A DNA stretch of 36,661 nt. Origin: CAYHIN01 sp964356705 (GTDB lineage: Bacteria > Patescibacteriota > Microgenomatia > CAZETR01 > Amesbacteraceae). A model generated the notes under the pieces. It did no database searches, was not told the origin of the DNA, and saw only the letters and a list, made by a program, of their open reading frames with translations. Of the stretch, positions 5,545 to 12,435 are shown one piece after another. The position numbers were made by a program, and so were the translations under genes. The DNA is taken from positions 1-36,661 of the forward strand of contig CAYHIN010000003.1 in the NCBI GenBank assembly GCA_964356705.1, written 5' to 3'. Position 1 is the first letter of the stretch; each line of letters begins with the position of its first letter.

Positions 5545-7440
5545 ATGTCAAATCAAAATCTCGACAATCTACGTCACTCATGTGCCCATTTACTGGCTAA
5601 GGCCGTACTGGAATTATATCCAGGGGCTCATAACGCCATAGGACCAGCTATCGATAATGGTTTCTATCAAGATTTTGACATGGGTGAACACACCATTTCA
5701 GAATCCGACTTGCCTAAGATCGAAGCCAAAATGAGAGAAATTCTACCCACTTGGACTCATTTTGAATTTAACGAGGTATCACTAAACGAAGCCAGGAAAC
5801 TTTTTAAGAAAAATCCCTACAAGATTGAGCTGCTTGAAGAATTTGCCACCGACGGCAAAAAACTTCTAACCAACAACCCCGGAGATTTTCTGGACTTGTG
5901 CAAGATGGGTCACGTTGATAACCCATCCAAAGAAATGCAACATTTCAAACTTCTCTCGGTAGCTGGTGCCTACTGGCGCGGTAGCGAAAAAAACAAAATG
6001 CTAACTCGTATCTATGGCACTTGTTGGCCCAGCAAAGAAGAGTTGGATCACCACCTAAACTTTCTCGAAGAAACTAAAAAACGCGACCATCGTAAATTAG
6101 GCAAAGATCTGGATCTATTTTCCATAAGCCAACTTACTGGGTCTGGCCTAGTCCTTTGGCATCCAAAATTATCGATCACCAGAGACATAGTGGAATCATT
6201 TTGGAAAGCAGAGCATTACAAAAGAAATTATCAGCTTGTCTATACCCCCCATATTGCCAGTATGGATATGTTTGTGAAGAGTAGACACTACAACAAATAC
6301 ATCAATTCCATGTTTCCCGCAATGTTACATCAAAACATAGAGGGCGAAAGCAAAAGTGACTATACATCCGACGAGCAACTAAAACCCATGAATTGTCCTA
6401 ACCATATTCAGATTTATCAATTCAAACAACATAGCTACAAGGAGCTTCCAATCCGCATCGGTGAACTTGGAACTGTATACAGATATGAAAGAGCTGGAGT
6501 CTTACACGGCATGACAAGAGTCAGAGGTTTTACCCAGGATGATTCCCATATCTTTTGTACCCCAGACCAAGTAATTGCCGAGGTTCGTGGGGTGATTCAA
6601 CTAACACGTTATATTTACGATCTTTTTGGTTTCAAAGAATTTCAGGCATATCTCTCCACTAGACCCGAAAAATATCTTGGGACATTGGAGATGTGGGATT
6701 TCGCTCAAGACTCGCTCAAAAGAGCCATGGAACTCGAAGGGGTAGATTATAAGATTGATGAAGGAGAAGGTGTCTTTTATGGTCCAAAAATCGATTCAAA
6801 GATCAAGGATTCTTTAGGCCGAGAATGGCAGCTTGGAACGATCCAATTCGATTTCAATCAGCCAGATCGCGCTGAGACAACCGAGGCTGACATAGACGAG
6901 TTTTGGAATATGAAAACATTCAAAGACAAATTCAAGACTCGCGAAGCACTATCCAAATATCTTAAGCAAGTTGGGCGAGGGTTTGATGTTAATTTCATCA
7001 ACGACAAAGGTGAAGATCAAAGAGTCGTTATGGTACACAGAACAATACTGGGTTCCATGGAGAGATTCTTTGGCATTCTCATAGAACATTATAGTGGAGC
7101 CTTCCCGACTTGGCTCTCTCCCGTCCAATCTGTGATTATTCCAATCTCAGATAAGCATTTAGCTTATGCCAAAACGATTGAGGCAGAGCTAAAAGAGTCT
7201 GGAATCAGAGTCGAGCTAAACGACAAAAACGAGCCTCTAAATGCCAGAATCAGGGATTCAGAGATGCAAAAGATCCCATATATATTAGTAGTCGGGGACA
7301 AAGAAGTAGAAGCAACTTCAGTCTCAGTCAGATCTCGCGCCCAAAAACAGTCGGTAACAAAATCAGTTTCAGAATTTATATCAGACATATCACAAGAAAT
7401 CAGCACCCGAGCCCTCACTACTACCACTTCCAACAGTTAG
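5545..7440 (+). CDS. thrS: Threonyl-tRNA synthetase without TGS domain
   Basis: A class II synthetase of 631 residues that charges tRNA-Thr. The protein starts directly with the editing domain: His11/His15 and Cys119/His123 correspond to E. coli His73/His77 and Cys182/His186, so about 62 residues forming the TGS domain are missing. The catalytic core is complete, with zinc ligands Cys284 (PMNCPNH), His335 and His498 and the motif 2 region 313-338 (RYERAG...GFTQDD). About 37 extra residues (roughly 443-479) interrupt the stretch between DFNQPDR and the His498 segment compared with E. coli. A C-terminal anticodon-binding domain follows (about 530-620). A -10 box seven bases upstream supports the start. 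Confidence 0.95.
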   Translation: MSNQNLDNLRHSCAHLLAKAVLELYPGAHNAIGPAIDNGFYQDFDMGEHTISESDLPKIEAKMREILPTWTHFEFNEVSLNEARKLFKKNPYKIELLEEFATDGKKLLTNNPGDFLDLCKMGHVDNPSKEMQHFKLLSVAGAYWRGSEKNKMLTRIYGTCWPSKEELDHHLNFLEETKKRDHRKLGKDLDLFSISQLTGSGLVLWHPKLSITRDIVESFWKAEHYKRNYQLVYTPHIASMDMFVKSRHYNKYINSMFPAMLHQNIEGESKSDYTSDEQLKPMNCPNHIQIYQFKQHSYKELPIRIGELGTVYRYERAGVLHGMTRVRGFTQDDSHIFCTPDQVIAEVRGVIQLTRYIYDLFGFKEFQAYLSTRPEKYLGTLEMWDFAQDSLKRAMELEGVDYKIDEGEGVFYGPKIDSKIKDSLGREWQLGTIQFDFNQPDRAETTEADIDEFWNMKTFKDKFKTREALSKYLKQVGRGFDVNFINDKGEDQRVVMVHRTILGSMERFFGILIEHYSGAFPTWLSPVQSVIIPISDKHLAYAKTIEAELKESGIRVELNDKNEPLNARIRDSEMQKIPYILVVGDKEVEATSVSVRSRAQKQSVTKSVSEFISDISQEISTRALTTTTSNS

Positions 7441-7537
7441 TTGGGAGATGAGTACGTAGACACTTCACATTCTTCATAGTCACCTCCCAAGTAGCTGGGA
7501 GTTTGTTTGTTAAAACAAACCAAAAGGAGGTGATTTT
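7441..7537 (+). promoter_or_regulatory. Structured leader with perfect Shine-Dalgarno
   Basis: Between thrS and the next small gene, TTGGGAG (7441-7447) can pair with CTCCCAA (7484-7490), while CTCCCA (7484-7489) can pair instead with TGGGAG (7496-7501). A second stem GTTTGTTT/AAACAAAC (7501-7508 with 7513-7520) stands just before AAAGGAGGTG (7523-7532). The two pairings of 7484-7490 are mutually exclusive, which suggests a switch, but none of the stems hides the ribosome site. No clear promoter is visible, so the leader may be part of the thrS transcript. Confidence 0.4.
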
Positions 7538-7732
7538 ATGATAATCAAAGACAAAGAATGCAAATCTGTGAGCTCAGATCGTGCAAATGCACGTCCTAAC
7601 GACTGTTTAGCACCCGCAGTGGTTGGGGTGCAGAAAGATCCAGAACAGATAGAAGACTTTCTAAAGAGAAACCCAAATCTCTCCGAGAGTGACCAGCTGG
7701 AGCTAAGAATTCGCTTCAACGTGTGGCAGTAA
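7538..7732 (+). CDS. Small hypothetical protein (64 aa) with strong ribosome site
   Basis: The ATG at 7538 lies five bases after AAAGGAGGTG, one of only three such sites in the window, so strong translation is likely. The product begins MIIKDKECKSVSSDRANARP, has Cys at 8 and 23, no membrane segment, and ends in a charged, helical half (DPEQIEDFLKRNPNLSESDQ). It is not recognised as any family. Its location behind thrS and a structured leader might tie its expression to that operon. A GC-rich hairpin (7749-7766) follows. Confidence 0.7.
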   Translation: MIIKDKECKSVSSDRANARPNDCLAPAVVGVQKDPEQIEDFLKRNPNLSESDQLELRIRFNVWQ

Positions 7733-7748
7733 AGTTATAGATCCGATT

Positions 7749-7771
7749 CGGCGGGCTACTCCGCCGGCTTT
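7749..7771 (+). terminator. GC-rich hairpin, possible weak terminator
   Basis: CGGCGG (7749-7754) pairs with CCGCCG (7761-7766) around GCTACT. Only a short T run follows, so termination would be weak. It separates the 64-residue gene from the next promoter. Confidence 0.4.
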
Positions 7772-7779
7772 ACGCCCAA

Positions 7780-7788
7780 TGGTATACT
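7780..7788 (+). promoter_or_regulatory. Extended -10 promoter element (TGGTATACT)
   Basis: TATACT with an extended TGG ends six bases before the ATG at 7795, which places the transcription start on the start codon. Confidence 0.5.
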
Positions 7789-7794
7789 AAACGC

Positions 7795-8007
7795 ATGGCA
7801 ACAAAAAAGGAAATTACCATGCAAGATATTTTTAAGAACCCTCGGTACCGAGGAAAACACGTGGTATTGGTCTCAGGTAAGATTTTTACTGCAAATACTG
7901 GTAGCGGAGCAGCTGAAATACTCAGAAATGTCCGTAAAGAGTATCCCGACGCCACCCCACAGGTCGCCTATCTCCCAAAGGCGCACTCATTGATATTATG
8001 GATGTGA
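7795..8007 (+). CDS. DUF5678-like small protein
   Basis: A protein of 70 residues with the core RYRGKHVVLVSGKIFTANTG, then a helix (AAEILRNVRKEYPD) and a closing strand (PQVAYLPKA). This pattern of a 'carry/grasp, own-value, then helix' fold matches short DUF5678-type proteins that often sit next to retropepsin-like genes. The assignment is from memory of the pattern. Its last ten bases overlap the start of the aspartic protease gene, so the two are co-transcribed and probably translationally coupled. Role unknown; a helper or regulator of the protease is possible. Confidence 0.7.
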   Translation: MATKKEITMQDIFKNPRYRGKHVVLVSGKIFTANTGSGAAEILRNVRKEYPDATPQVAYLPKAHSLILWM

Positions 8008-8408
8008 CATTTGGTTACAAAGACGAGGGCAAATGCTTTTTTGGAAAAATACTGCGACCAATTGCCATCGTTTCTTTTCAGAACGAAAGCACAAAAAAGT
8101 GGTTAGAAATAGCTATGGTTGTAGATACAGGAGCAGACTTTTCCATTCTGCCAAAATACTTTTCTGAAGATCTTGGAATATCACTGGAAAAAGACTGCAT
8201 AAAAGACTCTACTGTTGGCGTGGGAGGGGAGCAAACAATCTATTTACTCAAAAATAGGACACCCGTGAAAGTGGGTAGCATCAGTAGAGATGTCCCCCTC
8301 GCATTCTTTGCAGGTGACGAAGTCCCTCCATTATTAGGACGGCTCGGTTTCTTAGAAACTTTCGATGTAGAATTCCTCAAATCCCATACCATTGTCTTCA
8401 AGCCGTGA
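7998..8408 (+). CDS. Retropepsin-like aspartic protease
   Basis: A single-domain protein of 136 residues. Residues 41-51 read VVDTGADFSIL, the D-T/S-G-A active-site loop of retropepsins with catalytic Asp43. A flap-like Gly-rich turn (GVGGE, 74-78) and a late LLGRLGFLETFDV (112-124) match the family's second signature (ILGxxxL..F). Such proteins must dimerise to form the active site. No signal peptide or membrane anchor is present, so it is cytoplasmic. It is paired with the overlapping DUF5678-like gene and precedes the infC operon, whose promoter lies inside its last codons. The substrate is unknown. Confidence 0.85.
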   Translation: MDVTFGYKDEGKCFFGKILRPIAIVSFQNESTKKWLEIAMVVDTGADFSILPKYFSEDLGISLEKDCIKDSTVGVGGEQTIYLLKNRTPVKVGSISRDVPLAFFAGDEVPPLLGRLGFLETFDVEFLKSHTIVFKP

Positions 8409-8420
8409 AATTGATATAAT
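8392..8420 (+). promoter_or_regulatory. Promoter of the infC operon
   Basis: TTGTCT (8392-8397), a 17-bp spacer and TGATATAAT (extended -10, TATAAT at 8415-8420) give the best complete promoter in the window. The -10 ends 11 bases before the infC GTG, leaving room for only a few leader bases and none of the long autoregulatory leader known from E. coli infC-rpmI-rplT or Bacillus. Confidence 0.65.
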
Positions 8421-8431
8421 TCACCAGTCTA

Positions 8432-8998
8432 GTGAGTAACCCGCATTTTAGGATCAACCATCAAATTCAGGCCAAGGAGGTCCGCCTTCTTCGAGCCGAT
8501 GGTTCCCAAATAGGCGTAGTCACTCGCGATGAAGCACTTTCCCAAGCCAAAACCGAAAAAGTAGACGCAGTCGAGATCGCCCCGATGGCAGTCCCACCCG
8601 TCGTCAAACTTATAGACTACAAGAAGCTCTTGTACCAGATGGCCAAAAAGGAGCAGGCAGCAAAAGCCTCCGCCAAAAAGGTCGATCTAAAAGAAGTTCG
8701 TCTCACGCCATTTATGGCCGAAAACGACTTTGCGACCAGAATCGGTCGCGGCAGAGAGTTTCTTACCGAAGGCAACAAACTGAGAATCGCGATCAAATTT
8801 GTCGGTCGCCAGCTCGGCAAAAAAAACTTCGGCGACGTAGTCATGAATCGAGCTTTTGCGGCTTTGGAAGATATCAGTACAGTAGACCAGCCCGCCAAAT
8901 GGTTTGGCAAACAATATATAGCGACTCTTACACCAGTTAAAAAAACCAAACAAACTCAAAATGAGCAACAAACAGAAAACCAGGAAGTCAGTAGCTAA
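8432..8998 (+). CDS. infC: Translation initiation factor IF-3
   Basis: A protein of 188 residues with a GTG start. The N-terminal domain (about 1-75) carries FRINHQIQAKEVRLLRADGS and VVTRDEALSQA; a Lys-rich linker helix (about 75-92) leads to the C-terminal domain, which reads DLKEVRLTPFMAENDFATRI. IF-3 binds the 30S subunit and checks start-codon pairing. A polar Gln/Glu/Lys tail follows the last domain. The end overlaps rpmI by 38 bases, more than the usual few. In E. coli IF-3 discriminates against leaderless starts, which is relevant given how many leaderless starts this window predicts. Confidence 0.95.
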   Translation: MSNPHFRINHQIQAKEVRLLRADGSQIGVVTRDEALSQAKTEKVDAVEIAPMAVPPVVKLIDYKKLLYQMAKKEQAAKASAKKVDLKEVRLTPFMAENDFATRIGRGREFLTEGNKLRIAIKFVGRQLGKKNFGDVVMNRAFAALEDISTVDQPAKWFGKQYIATLTPVKKTKQTQNEQQTENQEVSS

Positions 8999-9161
8999 GC
9001 GCTTCAAGATCAGCGGTACTGGCAAAGTTATACGCAGAGTCTCTTTTGGCCGCCACATCAGAGCCAGCAAATCCGCAGTTCAAAAGCGCAGATATCGCAA
9101 ATCAGCAGTTCTTACCGGTCGTGTTGCCAGAAGAGTTAGAAGATTACTAGCCATCGCATAA
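8961..9161 (+). CDS. rpmI: Ribosomal protein bL35
   Basis: A basic protein of 66 residues with the family pattern KTRKSVAKRFKISGTGKVIRR, where the KSAAKRFKxTGxGK core of bL35 is recognisable, followed by an Arg-rich tail. It is a structural component of the 50S subunit. It begins 38 bases inside infC and ends four bases before rplT, the conserved infC-rpmI-rplT order. No later Met is available, so the long overlap seems real. Confidence 0.95.
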   Translation: MSNKQKTRKSVAKRFKISGTGKVIRRVSFGRHIRASKSAVQKRRYRKSAVLTGRVARRVRRLLAIA

Positions 9162-9165
9162 TTCC

Positions 9166-9507
9166 ATGAGAGTAAAATCAAATCGACGTCAAAGACACAA
9201 TAAAGTCCTAAAACTCGCCAAGGGTTACAGGATGACCAGAAACCGCCTGTACAAGGTGGCTCGTGAGGCAGTCATTCACGCTGGCCAATACGCTTTTGCC
9301 AGTCGCCATCTCAAGAGACGAGATCTGAGGGCTACTTGGATCGTCCGTATGAACGCCGCCCTTCGCGAACTAGGAGTCACATATTCTAGATTCATTCCCG
9401 CCCTAAAAACAGCCAAGATCGAAGTGGATCGAAAAATCCTCGCCGACCTCGCAGTCCGCAACTCGAAAGCCTTTGAAGCAGTAGTAAAAGCCACGGGACT
9501 GAAGTAA
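9166..9507 (+). CDS. rplT: Ribosomal protein bL20
   Basis: A protein of 113 residues with the bL20 pattern: an Arg-rich N-terminal extension (RQRHNKVLKLAKGYR) and a globular C-terminal part containing RRDLRATWIVRMNAALRELG and YSRFIPALK. It is needed early in 50S assembly and binds 23S rRNA; in E. coli it also represses its own operon through the mRNA leader. The operon leader here appears too short for that mechanism. Confidence 0.97.
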   Translation: MRVKSNRRQRHNKVLKLAKGYRMTRNRLYKVAREAVIHAGQYAFASRHLKRRDLRATWIVRMNAALRELGVTYSRFIPALKTAKIEVDRKILADLAVRNSKAFEAVVKATGLK

Positions 9508-9510
9508 AAT
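9505..9510 (+). promoter_or_regulatory. -10-like element (TAAAAT) before pheS
   Basis: TAAAAT overlaps the rplT stop codon and ends seven bases before the pheS ATG. It may be an internal leaderless promoter or chance. Confidence 0.3.
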
Positions 9511-9517
9511 TTCCTCG

Positions 9518-10519
9518 ATGCGGGATAAACTAAATAATTTAAAAAACCAAGCCTTGGGGCAGATTATGTCCGCTGGTTCTTCCCAAGAGCTAGAGGATAT
9601 CAGGATTCAATATCTTGGAAAAAAAGGTGTGATTGCACAGATCGCCAAAGAGTTACCAAATCTATCCGTAGAAGACAAACAGGAAATAGGCCCTCTCTTC
9701 AACGATGTAAAAAACTCTATCACCGAAGCCCTCTCCCGTTCTACTAACAACAGACAACCCACAACTGACAACTCTGACCACACTCTCCCCGGCATTCCCC
9801 CCACTTTAGGTCATCTCCACCCAGTCAGCTCAGCTATCGAGGAAATTAGCAGTATCTTTGAAAAGATTGGTTTTATCAGAGTTCGCTACCCCGAAGTCGA
9901 TTGGGATTGGTACGCGTTCGAGAGTCTCAATATGCCAAAGAGCCACCCAGCCAGAGACGATTGGGAGACTTTTTTTGTCGATGCCCCCGAGGACAAAAAA
10001 ATGGGCAAAATAGTTTTGACGCCTCACACTTCCAACGGCCAAGTCCGCGAAATGGAGAGACTCGGTGGGCCACCAATTAGAATGGTCAACATTGCCAAAT
10101 GCTACAGACGTCAGTCTGATGTTTCTCACACAGTCATGTTTCATCAGTTTGAAGGCTTGGTCGTAGACGAAGGTATAAACATTACTCATCTCAAGGGCAC
10201 CATCGATTATTTTGTAAAACAGTTTTTCGGTCCAGATCGGAAATCCAGACTCCGTCCATATCATTTTCAATTCACCGAACCATCATTTGAAGTGGATGTC
10301 ACTTGTGATATTTGCCTGGGTAAAGGGTGCAAATTATGTAAAGAGGGTTGGCTAGAGCTGGGTGGAGCTGGCATGGTCCACCCCAATGTTCTCAAGGCCG
10401 GAAAAATTGATCCAGAAAAATATACTGGATTTGCTTTTGGCTGGGGAGTCGAGCGCACTTATATGATGAAATCCGGTCTCAAAATTCCCGACCTTAGGTT
10501 GTTATATTCAAACGATATT
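9518..10519 (+). CDS. pheS: Phenylalanyl-tRNA synthetase alpha subunit, 3' end in assembly gap
   Basis: There are 334 readable codons before the run of Ns. An N-terminal coiled-coil region (about 1-80) precedes the class II catalytic core with the segments HPVSSAIEEI, YRRQSDVSHTVMFHQFEG and, near the end, GFAFGWGVERTYMMKSGLKIPDLR (motif 3 region). A CDICLGKGCKLCKEGW stretch matches the Cys-rich loop seen in many bacterial PheS proteins. Family members end a few residues after the NDI seen at the gap, so little sequence is lost. It forms an alpha2-beta2 enzyme with PheT, encoded immediately downstream. A frame reading through the gap to a stop at about 10632 is an artefact of the arbitrary N length. 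Confidence 0.93.
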
Positions 10520-10619
10520 NNNNNNNNNNNNNNNNNNNNNNNNNNNNNNNNNNNNNNNNNNNNNNNNNNNNNNNNNNNNNNNNNNNNNNNNNNNNNNNNN
10601 NNNNNNNNNNNNNNNNNNN
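10520..10619. other. Assembly gap (100 N)
   Basis: Exactly 100 Ns, the usual placeholder for a gap of unknown size, between the end of pheS and the start of pheT. Confidence 0.98.
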
Positions 10620-10620
10620 T

Positions 10621-12435
10621 ATGCAAATTCTAATACCTAATTCTTGGCTACGTGAGTATCTATCCACAGATGCCAAGCCACATGATATTCAAAAAGCACT
10701 GTCTCTTTGTGGTCCATCAGTGGAGCGCATGCACCAAACAAACAACGATTTTATCTACGACATCGAGGTAACTACAAATCGTGTGGACTGCATGTCCGTC
10801 TACGGCATTGCTCGCGAAGCCGCAGCCATACTGCCACATTTCAATCATACCGCCAAACTCCTATCAGATCCCTTTGCCACAAAATTATCATTCAAAACCG
10901 CGCCTGAAGTCAATTATTTATCAGTGAAAGTAGATAACAATTTATGTTCCAGGTTTAGCGCCATTTTGATAGGAGATGTAAAAGTCAGTCCATCTCCAGA
11001 CTGGATCATCAAGAAACTAGAAACCGTGGGCATGCGTGGATTAAACAATATCGTTGATATCAGTAATTTGCTTATGCACGATCTTGGACAACCAGTTCAC
11101 ACTTTTGACTATGACAAAATCAATGGTCACTCAATGTCTCTTCGCGAAAGCAAAAAAGGGGAGGCGATTACGACTCTTGATCACAAAACCCACTCGCTTC
11201 CAGGTCACGATATCGTCATCGAAGATGATAGTAAAAAGCTTATAGATCTGTGTGGAATCATGGGCGGACTGAATTCCTCAGTCGATACCAACACAAAAAA
11301 TGTTCTCCTGTTCGTCCAAACTTACGAGCCAATTCATATCAGAAGAACTTCCATGTCACTCGCTCATCGCACTTCAGCTGCAGTCTTGTTTGAAAAAGGA
11401 TTACAAACTGAAAGTGTCCTGCCCACAATGGAAAAGGCTGTTCAATTATTCAGACAACTAACCGGTGGGTCTGTAGAAAAAACTGCCCTAGACATCTACT
11501 CCGAAGAATCCAGGACAGAAAAGGTCGCAATATCAGAAAGTGTCATCAACACCAGACTTGGCATTACGTTATCCCTTTCCGATATTACGAGCATCTTGTT
11601 TAGTCTGGGCTTTACCAAAAACACTGTGCCTTGGTGGCGCAAAAATGATATTAGTATCCCCGAAGATCTGGTGGAAGAGGTGGCCCGCATCTATGGCTAT
11701 CACAATCTACCCACCAGGCTCATGGCTGGTAGTCTTCCGACCAATAGACCAAATGATGCAGAATTTTACTGGGTCGCAAAAATAAAATCGGCTCTCAAAT
11801 ACTGGGGCTTCACCGAAGCCTATACTTATTCACTCACTCCAAAAGGAGATGGCCTGAGATTAAAAAATCCTCTTTCCTCCGAATGGGAATATCTCCGGAC
11901 CAATCTTACCGATTCACATCTTCAGATCATTTCAGACAATTTGGGTCGTGAACCAGAATTAAACTTCTTTGAAATAGCAAATGTTTACATCCCCACGAAA
12001 CATGGTTTACCACACGAAGATCTCCATCTGATTATTTCGACTACCAATACCAATGCATTTCGTCTCAAGGGTATTATTGCATCTCTTTTAGGTCAGCTGG
12101 GGCTCGCTCAAATCGATACTCAAATTATTACTCATTTGACCTGCTTAACATTTGAAATAAAATTAACTGATTTGATCTCCAGAGCCACGTCGATAAGAAA
12201 ATTCACTCCCATCTCAAAGTTTTCACCCATTATTGAAGATGTGAACATTACTCTCGCCAACACTTATAATGAGCTCATTCAAAAGATCCACAAGACTAGT
12301 AATTTGATTAAACAGATTGACCTCAAGGACAGGTATGGTGACAAACTCACACTCCGCATTACATATCACAGTGATCACAAACAGCTGTCAAAAGACGATA
12401 TTGCGTCGATCAGAGATCGGCTTCAAAAATCCTGA
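10621..12435 (+). CDS. pheT: Phenylalanyl-tRNA synthetase beta subunit, short form
   Basis: A protein of 604 residues against about 790 in E. coli. It begins MQILIPNSWLREYL, typical of the B1 segment, but goes directly from GPSVERM to YDIEVTTNRVDCMSVYGIARE. The EMAP/OB-like B2 tRNA-binding domain (about 110 residues in E. coli) is therefore missing. The B3/B4 editing region, the B5 domain (about 290-370) and the catalytic-like core follow. The C-terminal 90 residues resemble the ferredoxin-fold anticodon-binding domain. The frame reads on cleanly from one base after the gap. Its end overlaps the convergent penicillin-binding protein gene by 13 bases. Confidence 0.94.
   Translation: MQILIPNSWLREYLSTDAKPHDIQKALSLCGPSVERMHQTNNDFIYDIEVTTNRVDCMSVYGIAREAAAILPHFNHTAKLLSDPFATKLSFKTAPEVNYLSVKVDNNLCSRFSAILIGDVKVSPSPDWIIKKLETVGMRGLNNIVDISNLLMHDLGQPVHTFDYDKINGHSMSLRESKKGEAITTLDHKTHSLPGHDIVIEDDSKKLIDLCGIMGGLNSSVDTNTKNVLLFVQTYEPIHIRRTSMSLAHRTSAAVLFEKGLQTESVLPTMEKAVQLFRQLTGGSVEKTALDIYSEESRTEKVAISESVINTRLGITLSLSDITSILFSLGFTKNTVPWWRKNDISIPEDLVEEVARIYGYHNLPTRLMAGSLPTNRPNDAEFYWVAKIKSALKYWGFTEAYTYSLTPKGDGLRLKNPLSSEWEYLRTNLTDSHLQIISDNLGREPELNFFEIANVYIPTKHGLPHEDLHLIISTTNTNAFRLKGIIASLLGQLGLAQIDTQIITHLTCLTFEIKLTDLISRATSIRKFTPISKFSPIIEDVNITLANTYNELIQKIHKTSNLIKQIDLKDRYGDKLTLRITYHSDHKQLSKDDIASIRDRLQKS

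Noticed and set aside
7484..7501. Match to the human Alu-like string CCTCCCAAGTAGCTGGGA
   Set aside because: It is a short self-complementary stretch and a chance identity; flanks bear no relation to Alu.
8432..9507. An E. coli- or Bacillus-type autoregulatory leader for infC-rpmI-rplT
   Set aside because: The promoter lies only 11 bases from the infC start, leaving no leader.
9518..10632. pheS reading through the N run to end in C-K-F
   Set aside because: The N run is an arbitrary 100-base placeholder, so the frame after it is meaningless for pheS.
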